From the NCBI GenBank assembly GCA_002914805.1, contig JXTB01000107.1:212178-276177 (forward strand): a stretch of DNA of 64,000 bases, written 5' to 3'. A program made the translations under genes and the position numbers. Positions 46,939 to 56,600 of this stretch are shown here, in pieces (position 1 is the stretch's first letter; the number at the start of each line of letters is the position of its first letter). Source of the stretch: Parasponia andersonii (taxonomy: Eukaryota; Streptophyta; Magnoliopsida; Rosales; Cannabaceae). Under the pieces are notes generated by a model. It searched no databases and was not told where the DNA came from. It was given only the letters and a program-made list of their open reading frames with translations.

Positions 46939-47072
46939 NNNNNNNNNNNNNNNNNNNNNNNNNNNNNNNNNNNNNNNNNNNNNNNNNNNNNNNNNNNNNN
47001 NNNNNNNNNNNNNNNNNNNNNNNNNNNNNNNNNNNNNNNNNNNNNNNNNNNNNNNNNNNNNNNNNNNNNNNN
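46939..47072. other. 134-base N gap within gag-protease
   Basis: Unknown bases between gag and protease. The relative at 1-130 (minus strand) shows that sequence encoding NAPIDHIYAVITLDM should start here. Confidence 0.95.
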
Positions 47073-47539
47073 CGCTGGTCGTAAAAATTAACTGTGGAAG
47101 CACGCAGTTATGGCGAGTATTGGTCGACAACGGAAGTGCTGTGGATATCCTATACTTCGATGCCTTCAAGAAGATGGGATTAAATGAGAGCGACTTGAAG
47201 CCTGCTGCCGCTCCGCTCTATGGTTTTACTGGTGACAGCCTGATGCCTATGGGCATAATTGAACTGATGGTCAGCATCGGGACCTTCCCAAGGGTTTCAT
47301 CAACAATGACCCAGTTTTTGGTAGTAGATTGCCCATCTGCCTTTAACGCTGTCCTAGGAAGGCCAACATTAAGGGAACTTCGAGCTGTCACCTCGATCTA
47401 TCATCTAACGATGAAGTTCCCGACCCAACATGGTGTAGGCGAGGTGCGAGGAAACCAGTATGATGCGAGGACTTGCTACAACAACTCGCTGAAACTCGCA
47501 GCAAAAGATGCGACGTCTCGCACAATGATGGTCCACCTG

Positions 47540-47758
47540 CCGGATCAAGCGTCAATCATGGTCGCAGATGAAGCGTCAATCGTGGCAGCGGATGAAGCGT
47601 CAATCGTGGCAGCGGATCAAGCGTCAATCGTGGCCGCAGATGAAGCGTCAATCGTGGCCGGAGAAGAAGCGTCAGTCGTGGTAGCGAATGAAGCGTCAGT
47701 CGGATCGTCAGATAAAGCGTCAGTCGAATCGTCAGTGAAAACGTCAATCGAAATGACC
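47540..47758 (+). repeat. 24-bp coding minisatellite (8-aa repeats, 9 copies)
   Basis: Tandem units of the form GATGAAGCGTCAATCGTGGC encode DEASIVAA, DQASIVAA, EEASVVVA, NEASVGSS, DKASVESS and similar. The first five are nearly identical; later ones drift. All keep frame at the C-terminus of the gag-protease protein. Confidence 0.92.
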
Positions 47759-47851
47759 AGTGAAGACTTCGATCCTCGAGTAATCGACGAAGTTAGAATT
47801 GGACCCGTCGAAGACCTGGATGATATATCATTCGATGTCTTTCAGGACTGA

Positions 47852-48897
47852 GGATTGGAACGGAGGATCAAGGAACATGTGCGAGCTTCATTGGTCGCTT
47901 TTCTGAAATCTAATCTTCGGGATTAATCCGAATATCATGTCACTGGAGCTCGACCTCTTAGAAGAAAGGTGCGAGCAGTCTCAGCTTCAGATCGCATCAT
48001 ATCAACAGTTCACTGCTCGATAATATAACCCTAAAGTCGAATAAAGACTTATTGGCATTTGTTCTTTAACAAGACCTCGTTCTTCGGAACTTGAGAATGT
48101 TATTGCCGTCATTCGACCTAGGATATATAAGTCAGCTCGAACTGATGGATAAAAGATCGAGCATGCCTGGAGTGTAGGATAGCTTCGTCGCTTTCATCAG
48201 TTGACTTTCATGAATATCTTCATGTTTTCGTCAATCATCAATAAAGCGTCATTCGTTGATCGTCATTCGTTGTTCGTCATTCGTTGATCGTCATTCGTTG
48301 ATCGTCATTCGTTGTTCGTCATTCGTTGTTCGTCATTCGTCGATCGTCTTCATTTATAGTTTTATGGCAGTTCTCGGACACCATAAAACTCGGGGGGCAG
48401 TGGGATCAGATCAGAGCTATCTCCTACTTGTTCCCTAAGGGACTATGCAAACGTCCATTTAGAGGAGACAGGGTTTTAGATCGTCGAAGTATCTAAGTCT
48501 CAGATCACTTCATCGACGTATCTGAATCTCCTTAAAATCCTAGGATTTTCTCCTCGCTTCATGCCTCAGCATGTCGTATTACGCAATTTCCCTCCTCGAA
48601 CAGAAAAGTAACTAAGCATAACGTTCATTGTTCGAAGTGATATATTGCTATGATTTATTTTGACATGGAACTTTTGAAAGCCAGTTAGAGTTTGCATCAC
48701 TCGTATTAACTGTTTTCTTAAGCGACCTAACCCATCCTAACGCTTAAAATTCGTTTTAAGTTAGTCGGATTTAAATCGCTAAAAGCGTACTGATCGATCA
48801 CTTGTGATCGACTACTTGGTTAAAATTACTATCGTCTCTTATCGCTGTTTTGCAGGAGCATATATAGGAAAAATTTCAAGAGCATATAAGGAAAAAT
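47852..48897 (+). other. Spacer between convergent sense and antisense genes of element 3
   Basis: No coding sequence. Holds a 15-bp minisatellite (48240-48350, next entry) and sequence rich in TCG/CGA. Confidence 0.6.
48240..48350 (+). repeat. 15-bp minisatellite, about 7 copies
   Basis: Units TCGTCATTCGTTGAT and TCGTCATTCGTTGTT alternate. The motif AAAGCGTCATTCG at its left edge resembles GAAGCGTCAATCG of the coding 24-bp array at 47540, so one may derive from the other. Confidence 0.9.
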
Positions 48898-48903
48898 TTT
48901 ATT
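48898..48903 (-). terminator. Candidate poly(A) signal of the antisense gene
   Basis: AATAAA on the minus strand, about 120 bases downstream of the antisense stop codon at 49021-49023. Confidence 0.5.
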
Positions 48904-49020
48904 AAACAGAAGGTCATCTATACAGAGAGGGGACGAAGCCCGCATTATCAAAAAACAAAAACTTCACGAGGAAGGGCTCGCACCGTCGTCACCTGCTTTG
49001 TTTGTGTCCTCCTTCCAGCT

Positions 49021-51120
49021 CTACACAAGCTCGACCACATCCTCGCCAAGGATGGAGAAGTCAAAGTCCGGATGCTCGCAGAATATGTTGAAGATGATGG
49101 TCGACGAGGCGATGTCACTGGCCTTATCTTCGAGTTCTTTGACCTCGGTCGCTTTGAACTCTTCGATGGCTTTGTGAACCGCCTCGGTGGTCGCTTCTCA
49201 CATACGGTCCGGATACTCAGAAGCGACCCTTTCGAGCTCTCTGACTTTCTCCTCGAGATTTTCCTTGGAGAGTTTCTCCTTGCTCAGGTCCTCGAGCATC
49301 TGCTGCTTCTCTAAGAGGAAGTTCGCTTTCTCCTCCTCCCAAGCCTTCTCCGAGTTCTCGAATGCTTGAGTTATTTCGTCGAGCTTCTCAGCTTTCTCTA
49401 AGCTTTCGAGAACTGGATCGTGCATCAGGACAGCAGCAGCCGCAGTCTAAAAAAAAAAAAAAAATTGAGATAGTGTTATGAAAATCTCCAAGCCAACAAA
49501 AGTGAGAATTAAGAAGCTTACATTGGCCAGCATCCTCATCGCAGATCCGAAAGCGACCTTGGCAGAACGTCGCTTCATTCGCTCCCAACCTTCTTCAGAC
49601 GTGAAACGGTCGATGAAGGCTGCGCTCATACCAGCCTTCTCTGGTAGATGGTTAAGGAGTGCGAACAGTTCGTCGCCTTTATCCGCCAGGTTCGGTTCCG
49701 AGGAGGTAGCAGCCTCGGTAGGAGGTACTGAGATGCTTGCTGGCTGAGGTGGTTGAGGGGGCGAGCTCGGTGGGACGTCCTCAAAGACGACTTTTCTCTT
49801 TTTCGAGCAGTCGACCTTCTCCTTCCCTTTTGATGGCGGCGTGCTCTCGGGTGTTTTGGTTTTTGCCATTGACCCGAGAGTTGATGGAGGAGCTCGCAGA
49901 CCGCTTCCGATAACCATCTCTGTACAACAGAATGTGTTAGTAAGCGGGGAAACGAAATATAAAGGAAATTAGAATGTGCGTGCAATTACCTTCTTCTTGT
50001 GGAGCTGGTTGAGGAGCTGGTGGGGACGCAGTCTCTGGAGATGAGGGCTCTGAGCGAGGAGGTGTGGCCGGTGCCTTTCTTTTTCTTATTCTGGAGGACG
50101 AGGCACCCATGTCCGCCTTCTTCCTGGGCTTCTTCTTCGAGCTCGCTGGTCTGGAGGAGATCACCGGGGGGTCTGGGAACGCGGCACCCCTTGGAATCAG
50201 ACCGCAAGCGACCAGGTTCTTCGATGTGCCTAAAACTTTCCAGTTAAATTTTTCAACTGGAAGCTCGTTGATTGCACAAACTCTTGCGAGCTGATCACTA
50301 GAGAGTCCTGGTCGATCCCTATTATCTGCGATGACATTGGGAATGCAATCAGTATAAAGAAGAGATATACAAGCAAGACTGAGTTAGAAAACTACCTACC
50401 GGGGTTTTGGAAGAAGCCATTGGCTGCATAGTCAAAATGAAAAAATGGATTTTTCCATTTTCCCATGTTGTTGCGAACCCCGTAGATCGTTTTTATGGCT
50501 TGATTCGACCACTTGCTCGCATAGAAGAAGCCGAAGTCCGACGGATTTGACTTCACTTGGTAGAACCAAGCGAATTCCTCGGGAGAAGGGGTTTCTAAAC
50601 CTAATTTATGATACAAAATGTACAAGCCTACCATATACCTATAAGTGTTAGGGGTCAATTGAAAAGGGACGACCCCATAGTAATTTATTATCGATTTTAT
50701 GTACGGGTGAAGGGGAAGATGCACACCGCACTTGAGGACCGCCTCAGAAAATGAAGTGAGCCTACGAGGGGGTGTGTGTGGACGGTTGAACTCCATCGGA
50801 AGACGCAAGGGGATGGCGATCTTGTAGCTGCTCGCGATTTTTCTGAGTTTGTTCGCCGTACAGCTCGTTCGAACATTTGTGCATGACCAGTTCCCCTCTA
50901 CATATTGATAGCCAGAAGAAAATGCCGGAGCATCCCTAATGTGTTTGGGCCATTTATCCTGGGGAAGATCGCCTATTCGAGGACTACTTTGTCTTGCCCC
51001 AGTTATTTCTATCTCGGGTTCAGGCTCGAGATAATCCTCAAGGTTAATGGAACTAACACTTGAGCCGGATTCACCAGAAAAGGCATTTCCTTCCCTAAAT
51101 AGTTCCTCACTACTAGACAT
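49021..51120 (-). pseudogene. Spliced antisense gene of element 3 (4 exons, one in-frame TGA)
   Basis: Exons 50400-51120, 49990-50325, 49522-49919 and 49021-49446. All donors are GT, all acceptors AG, and phases join exactly (721+336+398+426 = 1881 nt, 626 aa). Starts MSSSEELFREGNAFSGES with an acidic N-terminus. Exon 1 carries the conserved plant domain known as 'putative gypsy type transposon': SFSEAVLKCGVHLPLHPYI, GVVPFQLTPNTYRYMVGLYI and FYQVKSNPSDFGFFY. Exon 2 has a Lys/Arg-rich, likely nuclear-localising stretch (SSKKKPRKKADMG, RIRKRKAP) and a Pro/Ser-rich run. Exon 3 adds KKRKVVFED and a helical segment. Exon 4 is a coiled coil (EKAEKLDEITQAFENSEKAW) ending SILGEDVVELV. A TGA at 49198-49200, probably from CGA, interrupts exon 4. 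Function unknown; comparable antisense genes occur in Tat-lineage elements such as Grande and Retand. Confidence 0.8.
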
Positions 51121-51220
51121 CTGAAAAGAAATATGCAGGGATTCAGACTACTATGCTAACATTCTGGGTATTTATCCTAAAGTTGCATTAAACAAACAAG
51201 TTTATTCTTAAATGGTCTAC

Positions 51221-51300
51221 GAGTTCATCAGAAAGTGTTCGAGCAGTTCGTCAGAAAGTGTTCGAGCAGTTCATCAGAAAGTGTTCGAGCAGTTCATCAG
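51221..51300 (-). repeat. 23-bp tandem repeat upstream of the antisense ATG, 3+ copies
   Basis: Units CAGAAAGTGTTCGAGCAGTT plus CAT or CGT. They lie between the antisense TATA box and ATG, probably within a 5' UTR intron whose acceptor TTCTTTTCAG directly precedes ATG 51120 and whose donor may be CCCAG/GTGGCT at 51587. Confidence 0.75.
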
Positions 51301-51675
51301 TAAATGAACCGTCAGTTCAGAAAGAATAGATTAGGGTATCAGACCCTAGAAATTCTTCTCATAGGATCATTTCTAAGTGATATTTAGTGATTCTACTCTA
51401 CGGACTGAAGAAAAAAAAAGTATAAGAGGAACAAATTTCTTATTTCACTTCGGTGAAATGAGTTTATTCCTAGATTGAAGTTGTTTTCAAGAATGAAAGA
51501 AATAAGAGAAGACACTGACATTTCTTCAAGAGAGGGAGTTGAGTCGATTCGACACTCTGTCGGAGAAGCAGCAGTGGTTGGAGCCACCTGGGAGATAGAA
51601 CGGCGCTAGGGTTCTGAGGATTTCTGAAGTTTTCAGAGAGAAACAGTAAAATGAAACAGGAACAGATGGTTTCTG

Positions 51676-51685
51676 ATATTTATAA
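51676..51685 (-). promoter_or_regulatory. Candidate TATA box of the antisense gene
   Basis: The minus strand reads TTATAAATAT, about 560 bases 5' of the antisense ATG. It is internal to the element, between the polypurine tract and the antisense gene, so the antisense gene can have its own promoter separate from the LTR. Confidence 0.5.
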
Positions 51686-52010
51686 CCTAAGCACCGTTAG
51701 ATCGCAGCCATAGATCAGAAGATTTGAATTTTAAATCTGAAGGCTAAGGATTGCGCGGGATTTGAATCTATCCGAAAAGTCAGGATTGTTTAAAATTTGA
51801 AAAGATTTGGTGACGGTTGGCATCAATCAGGCTTCCTCGAATTTCGCTCTTAGCTACACGTGCTCCGTTCTGACAGAAAGATACGCGTGATCTTGAGAGA
51901 TGAGATTTGGAATCTGACGGATCTTCGATTACTCAAACCACAAGTTTTAAGTTATGACATCACAAAGTCGCACAGTAATTGGAAGCTCCATTTCGTCCTA
52001 AAGAACTAAT

Positions 52011-52026
52011 GGAGCTGGGAGGCAAT
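52011..52026 (+). other. Polypurine tract of element 3
   Basis: GGAGCTGGGAGGCAAT immediately before the 3' LTR. Confidence 0.7.
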
Positions 52027-52776
52027 TGTTGTGCGGTCTAAAATCCTAAGGTCGCATAAGGATTATATGCGACCTCCTCCGTGAAGGTTATATGCGACCT
52101 TCTCCGTGATGGTTATATGCGACCTCTTCCACAGGTTTTGTGCGACCTTCTCCGTGCAGTTTGCCTTGACAAACAGGAAACCTATAAGAAGAGGGAAACA
52201 CGCAAATGCTATAAAGGAAACCTACAAGAAGAGGGAAACAAGTAAATGCTATGGAAGAAACCTACAAGGAAAGGGAAACTGAAGACTCCTATTTGTGATT
52301 AACTAGTTATCCGTTTTGAATAGTTATCCAATTATATTGTTATTTAATTTATGTTACCTAATTGTATAGTTACCCGTTTATACAATTAGGATCCTAGAGA
52401 CATAAGGTTACTATTATCTATATAAAGGGGACTCTATGTTCCGAAAAAAGACACCAAGTTCTGGGCAGATACAAGTCACAGAGAATAGAAGTCAGAGCAA
52501 ATACAAGCTTAGAGTATTCCAAACTTTGGGTAGTCTAAGTCTTTAGTATTCTTCAATAGCTTTTCAGTCTTTCCGATTTCCAAACGAGATTGTAACCTTG
52601 AGTGTTCATTATTATTCATAAAATAGTGAGAAAACAGTGGACGTAGGCTCATCTTTTTTGGGGCTGAACCACTATAAATCCCTCTCTCCTTATTTGCTTT
52701 GATTACTACTTCAATTCACACAAGCCACATCTCTTGATTATTCATAAATTTATTGTTGATAAAACCTCCATCAACA
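52027..52776 (+). repeat. 3' LTR of element 3 (750 bp)
   Basis: TGTTGTGCGG...CATCAACA, matching the 5' LTR except for 5 substitutions and two indels. TATA box at 52419-52426. Followed by the TSD ACAGC. Confidence 0.95.
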
Positions 52777-52781
52777 ACAGC

Positions 52782-53691
52782 TATTGTAGCCAAGGATCAT
52801 TGATATTTATTTAAATTTTATTTTTACTACTTATGATATTCTCTACTATTGTTGTCTAAATAATTGTTTGGAAAAGTTCAAAAGACTTGCGAGTGTCAAA
52901 AAAAAAAAAAAGAATTTATTAGAGAATACTGAGACACCCTAATTTATGCAACTACAGTAAGATCCATAAACTAAAAATAATAATGTTACCACCCAAAACT
53001 TAAAAAAAAAACAACACACTCCAATATCTACTAGTCAAATTTTATACTTTATCTATTAAATATTCACTAAATTATAGTATGAAAAATTAGGTAATTGTTT
53101 ACATTGAAAGATAACTTAGTTAACTGGTGAAAATGTTATGGGGGTGAATGTAAATGAGTTACTATTTTTTTTTTTTTTTCTCCTTCTGCCCAAAAGGCAA
53201 ATTCCTATGCCATTCAAAAACAGTAGTAATAATTATAAACCAGGGAACAAAATACCAAACAAGTGAAACATTAGACATAACGGTGCAAGAATTCTTAAAT
53301 TCTTCCCTTCAAACGGTCTCTACCAGAATTTTGGATGGAAAAGACACTGGAACAACAGATACAAATGAGTGGAAACATTGGGGTACTTAAAATACCCAAA
53401 AAAATAAAAAAATCTTTGAAACCTCATCTTACCACAAATTTTCTGTTGCGATTCTTTTCATTACATCAAGAGTGTCTTTTATTCAATGTTGTAAGTAGAA
53501 GATAAAATGAGTTCAATATCAAGACCTCACAAAGATCATAAAAAAATATTAGCATATGCCATATAGATCCTAGTTCCTGTTCCCTATATCAAGGAAATTG
53601 TTTGGCCATAGCTTCTTCAGCACAGTAGCAAGAATGCAGACATCAATATGGGACCAGGAAAAACTCACAAACGTATCCAAATTTGTGTGTT
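52782..53691. other. Intergenic DNA and AVT1 3' UTR
   Basis: No gene supported; a plus-strand open frame at 53154-53390 has no recognisable domain. The last few hundred bases are expected to be the 3' UTR of the minus-strand transporter gene. Confidence 0.5.
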
Positions 53692-56600
53692 TCAGTAGCT
53701 GTTCACAATCTGTGACACTGAAGAATACGTTCCAAGGAACGCACAGATAATCCCCAACGCTGCAATTGCCACACTCGAAATGATCTGATCATGCAGAACA
53801 AAAGTGTGTCATTCAAGAGAATGGCAGAAGTTATAAATATTTATTAAGAGCCAAACATCTAAACAAGATAAAATAATTGTAAAACATGTGTTATTACCTC
53901 CTAAACTATGTTGAAAAGCGATTTAGGAAGCAGAATATGTTTAGATAATGAAATCAAATTGTTACAATGTAATAAATTATTTGTAGGGGAAAATTTTGAA
54001 GTGCCACAAGGCCCATACAACCACTACTTTGAATCAGCAACTAACTCAAGTACTCAGGTTTGGATGATTTCCAAGATCAAAACCTGCTTATCATATTTCC
54101 AGCAGATTGAGAATGTATTTTTCCCAATTAATATCGTATCATTTTAATGTGTATATTGATGGTCGTTTTATAATCATGGGACCTATTTCCACAGTTAATG
54201 ATGTACTATGTATTTTTGAAGAACGAGACCAACTGGAAATCTTTATTCACTGGTTCTGTATAGTAGTAATCCAGTTTGACAAGATTAACTTTTTCTGATG
54301 CAAACTAATTCGATCTTTTGTTGTTTGCTTCCATCTACGGAAGAACAATTGCAAGACACATATATAGAAAAAAGGTTTGATAGGTCTGCTTACCTGTATC
54401 ATTGTGGCTTTCTTCCCCACTATCTTCAGAAAGCATAATGCCGGCATTACAATGGCCTGAAAGAAAGCCATATCCATTTTCTATAACATATAAATTTCGA
54501 TGCAATTATCTTAGGACTCAGTAGTAAACGTTATCAACAAAGAGAAACCAAGGGAACAAGCTACTAGCGAAAAAATGTATCGCATGACAATGTCACAATT
54601 ATTGCAGGTCAGCATAGTCTATATCAGTTTCTGGTTGTGTTTTATGAAACTTTATCTATATAAAAAAGTCTAAAGAAGAAACGATTATGCATGGTGTTTT
54701 GAATTTCGTATTGGATTATGTGATTGTGCAACTATAGGACAAGCCACCATTTGAAAGCGTCAAGTCTATATAATTAGCTAGCTGGAACTATCGCTTATGA
54801 TATCTGATTTTCTCCAAGGTAAAATGTTCATTAGAGGCTAACTTGGCATTTGATTAGTGCAACTTCAGATGTCCTTGCTAAGTAATGTGGAACAATGTTA
54901 TCAAGTGGAGTTAAAAATAAGACTTTATTAAGCTTCCATGTAGGTCATGAAAGCATTTCTTCCAGATGTACTTTTACCAAGTGCAGCAAGTAATAGGCAA
55001 ACAGCTTTTTAAAAAATGGATAGCATCGAATTCCTGATCTAATGATGTAGAATTTTCACTTAGGGCACCGAAAGTATGTAATAATTGAAAATAGGGGTAT
55101 GCTTACCACCAGTATACTGAGGAGAGAACCTATTAAGGCCATCACAAGACCTGCAATCAAAAGCATTCAAGAATTGGTTATCGAGTTTATCCAATTTGAC
55201 CAGAAGAGGAAGTCGGTGGAGTCACTCGATGTTAACACTAATATCCTACTGCCTAAAGGAGATGGATAAAGTAAAGGTTTCCAGCAAAATGTTAAAAGAC
55301 TAATAGTACATTTCTAAACAGAAAGATGTGTTTTCAAACTTCTTTTTACAAGTCTCAACCTTATGCACTTAACAGAGGAAGCCAACAGAACCAATTGCCT
55401 TGATGATTAAGTTTTGTAAAATTCGCTAACATATTTTGCATTGACATGAAGTATTGTCCCAAAAGAATAGATAGGAAAGTATATGCTTGAAGCTGAAGTC
55501 CAAAATGTACCAAAGAAAGGAAGAAGGAAGGCAGCACAAACAGAAGAAGCGACAAGTGTTGTCCTGAGAAGAATGTAACACCAGGGATTGTTTGAAACGC
55601 CTACAGTTAGCAGCTCCTCAATACTCCTTGCTAGAGGGTTCATCAGGAGAGCATACTTGTTAAATGTCAAGGAAGAAAATATCCGAAGTAAATGAATAGA
55701 TTTATCAATTAAAAATCAACTGCTACTATTTTTCATTGACAAAAAACGACACAAAAAGGATATTTAGTGAATGGGTTGATAACCTGTAAAAAACAAACTA
55801 GTTTAGTAACATAGTAAATTCCACTTGAGGTTTGTAGGAACGTTAAAAAAATGATTGACAATCTTGTACTTACTGTTGTCCACAATGCAATTTTTGAGAC
55901 AATGGAATGTCGTGGCATATTCAGAGTTATCTGAGACAATGTACTTTGACCAAACATAAGAAATCCCATGACTGCAACACCTCCGTATATTAGAATGCAC
56001 AACAGAAAGCTGCTTACAAAGAAAGGTGAAACATATCAGAGAAAGGGAAAAGCAAGATGGAGCATGTCCCCGGTATCAGATCATGACGTTCTATACCAGA
56101 TTATCAGTGCATGACTGAATTTTCTTTTGTCTTCCATAGATTGATAGATGTTTGGAAACACAGAATGACCAGAATAGCAAAATCCATAAACACCAATGGC
56201 AAATGGGATTCCTCTCCAGTTCACTAGTTCACCAGTTTGATGAAATCCAATCCCCTCGGTTGTACCAAGTAAAAATACACATAGAACTATCAAAATTGTC
56301 GCAATCACCCCACCAGCTGCCAAAACAAAGAAGAAGAAAAACAAAATCAGGCAACTGATTAGGAAATCATTGGTATTTTTAAGGCTCCATCAGAATGGAG
56401 TTGTGATGAGATGTCTGCTACACCTGAAAGGTACGAGATCACGCGGAGATCCCTCAACCACACGGTTGGTAGTACAATAAGGGCAGTTAAAATTCCAAAG
56501 AAGTGTGCAGACTCCAGCTGAAAACCGGCCCAATTCAAGGACGTTCCAGGGAATAGCCTAGTAAGATTATCTCCTTCCAAAATTATAAACTCCACACAAT

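Larger units (their letters stand above)
45395..47851 (+). pseudogene. gag-protease polyprotein of element 3, two in-frame stops
   Basis: One continuous frame of about 819 codons from ATG 45395 (MANTRNTTRAAGTSQN) to TGA at 47849-47851, broken only by TAA at 45563-45565 and TAG at 46664-46666. The relative at 1-2140 has CAA and TGG at these points, so both are single nonsense changes (C-to-T and G-to-A). Capsid domain around residues 300-420 (AKKWFRGLKPGSISSW, LRQFQAAKNFTVPL). A 134-base N gap (46939-47072) hides part of the linker; no zinc knuckle is visible. Protease follows with LVDNGSAVDILY (active-site loop DNG) at about residue 577 and LGRPTLRELRAVTSIYHLTM. The C-terminus has nine 8-residue repeats (ASIVAADE-like). 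No RT follows. Confidence 0.88.
44580..52776 (+). mobile_element. Young 8.2-kb non-autonomous gypsy element (gag-protease plus antisense gene)
   Basis: LTRs at 44580-45334 and 52027-52776 are bounded by the exact 5-bp target duplication ACAGC (44575-44579, 52777-52781). The internal order is PBS, gag, protease, spacer with minisatellites, spliced antisense gene, polypurine tract. No reverse transcriptase, RNase H or integrase is present anywhere between 47851 and 52026, and the 134-base N gap is too small to hide them. Outside two indels (17 and 12 bp) the LTRs differ at 5 positions in about 738, so insertion is recent. Same family as element 1 at the left edge. Must rely on another element for its enzymes. 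Confidence 0.93.

Noticed and set aside
47556..47747. Minus-strand open frame with LTLHLRPRLTLDPL repeats
   Set aside because: Mirror of the sense 24-bp coding repeat; a tandem repeat that is open in one frame is often open in others.
48240..48350. Possible CRISPR-like or clustered repeat array
   Set aside because: Repeats are head-to-tail 15-mers without unique spacers, inside a plant retrotransposon.
53154..54298. Short plus-strand open frames (53154-53390, 53908-54298)
   Set aside because: They lie in the 3' flank and introns of the minus-strand AVT1 gene, with no recognisable domain.
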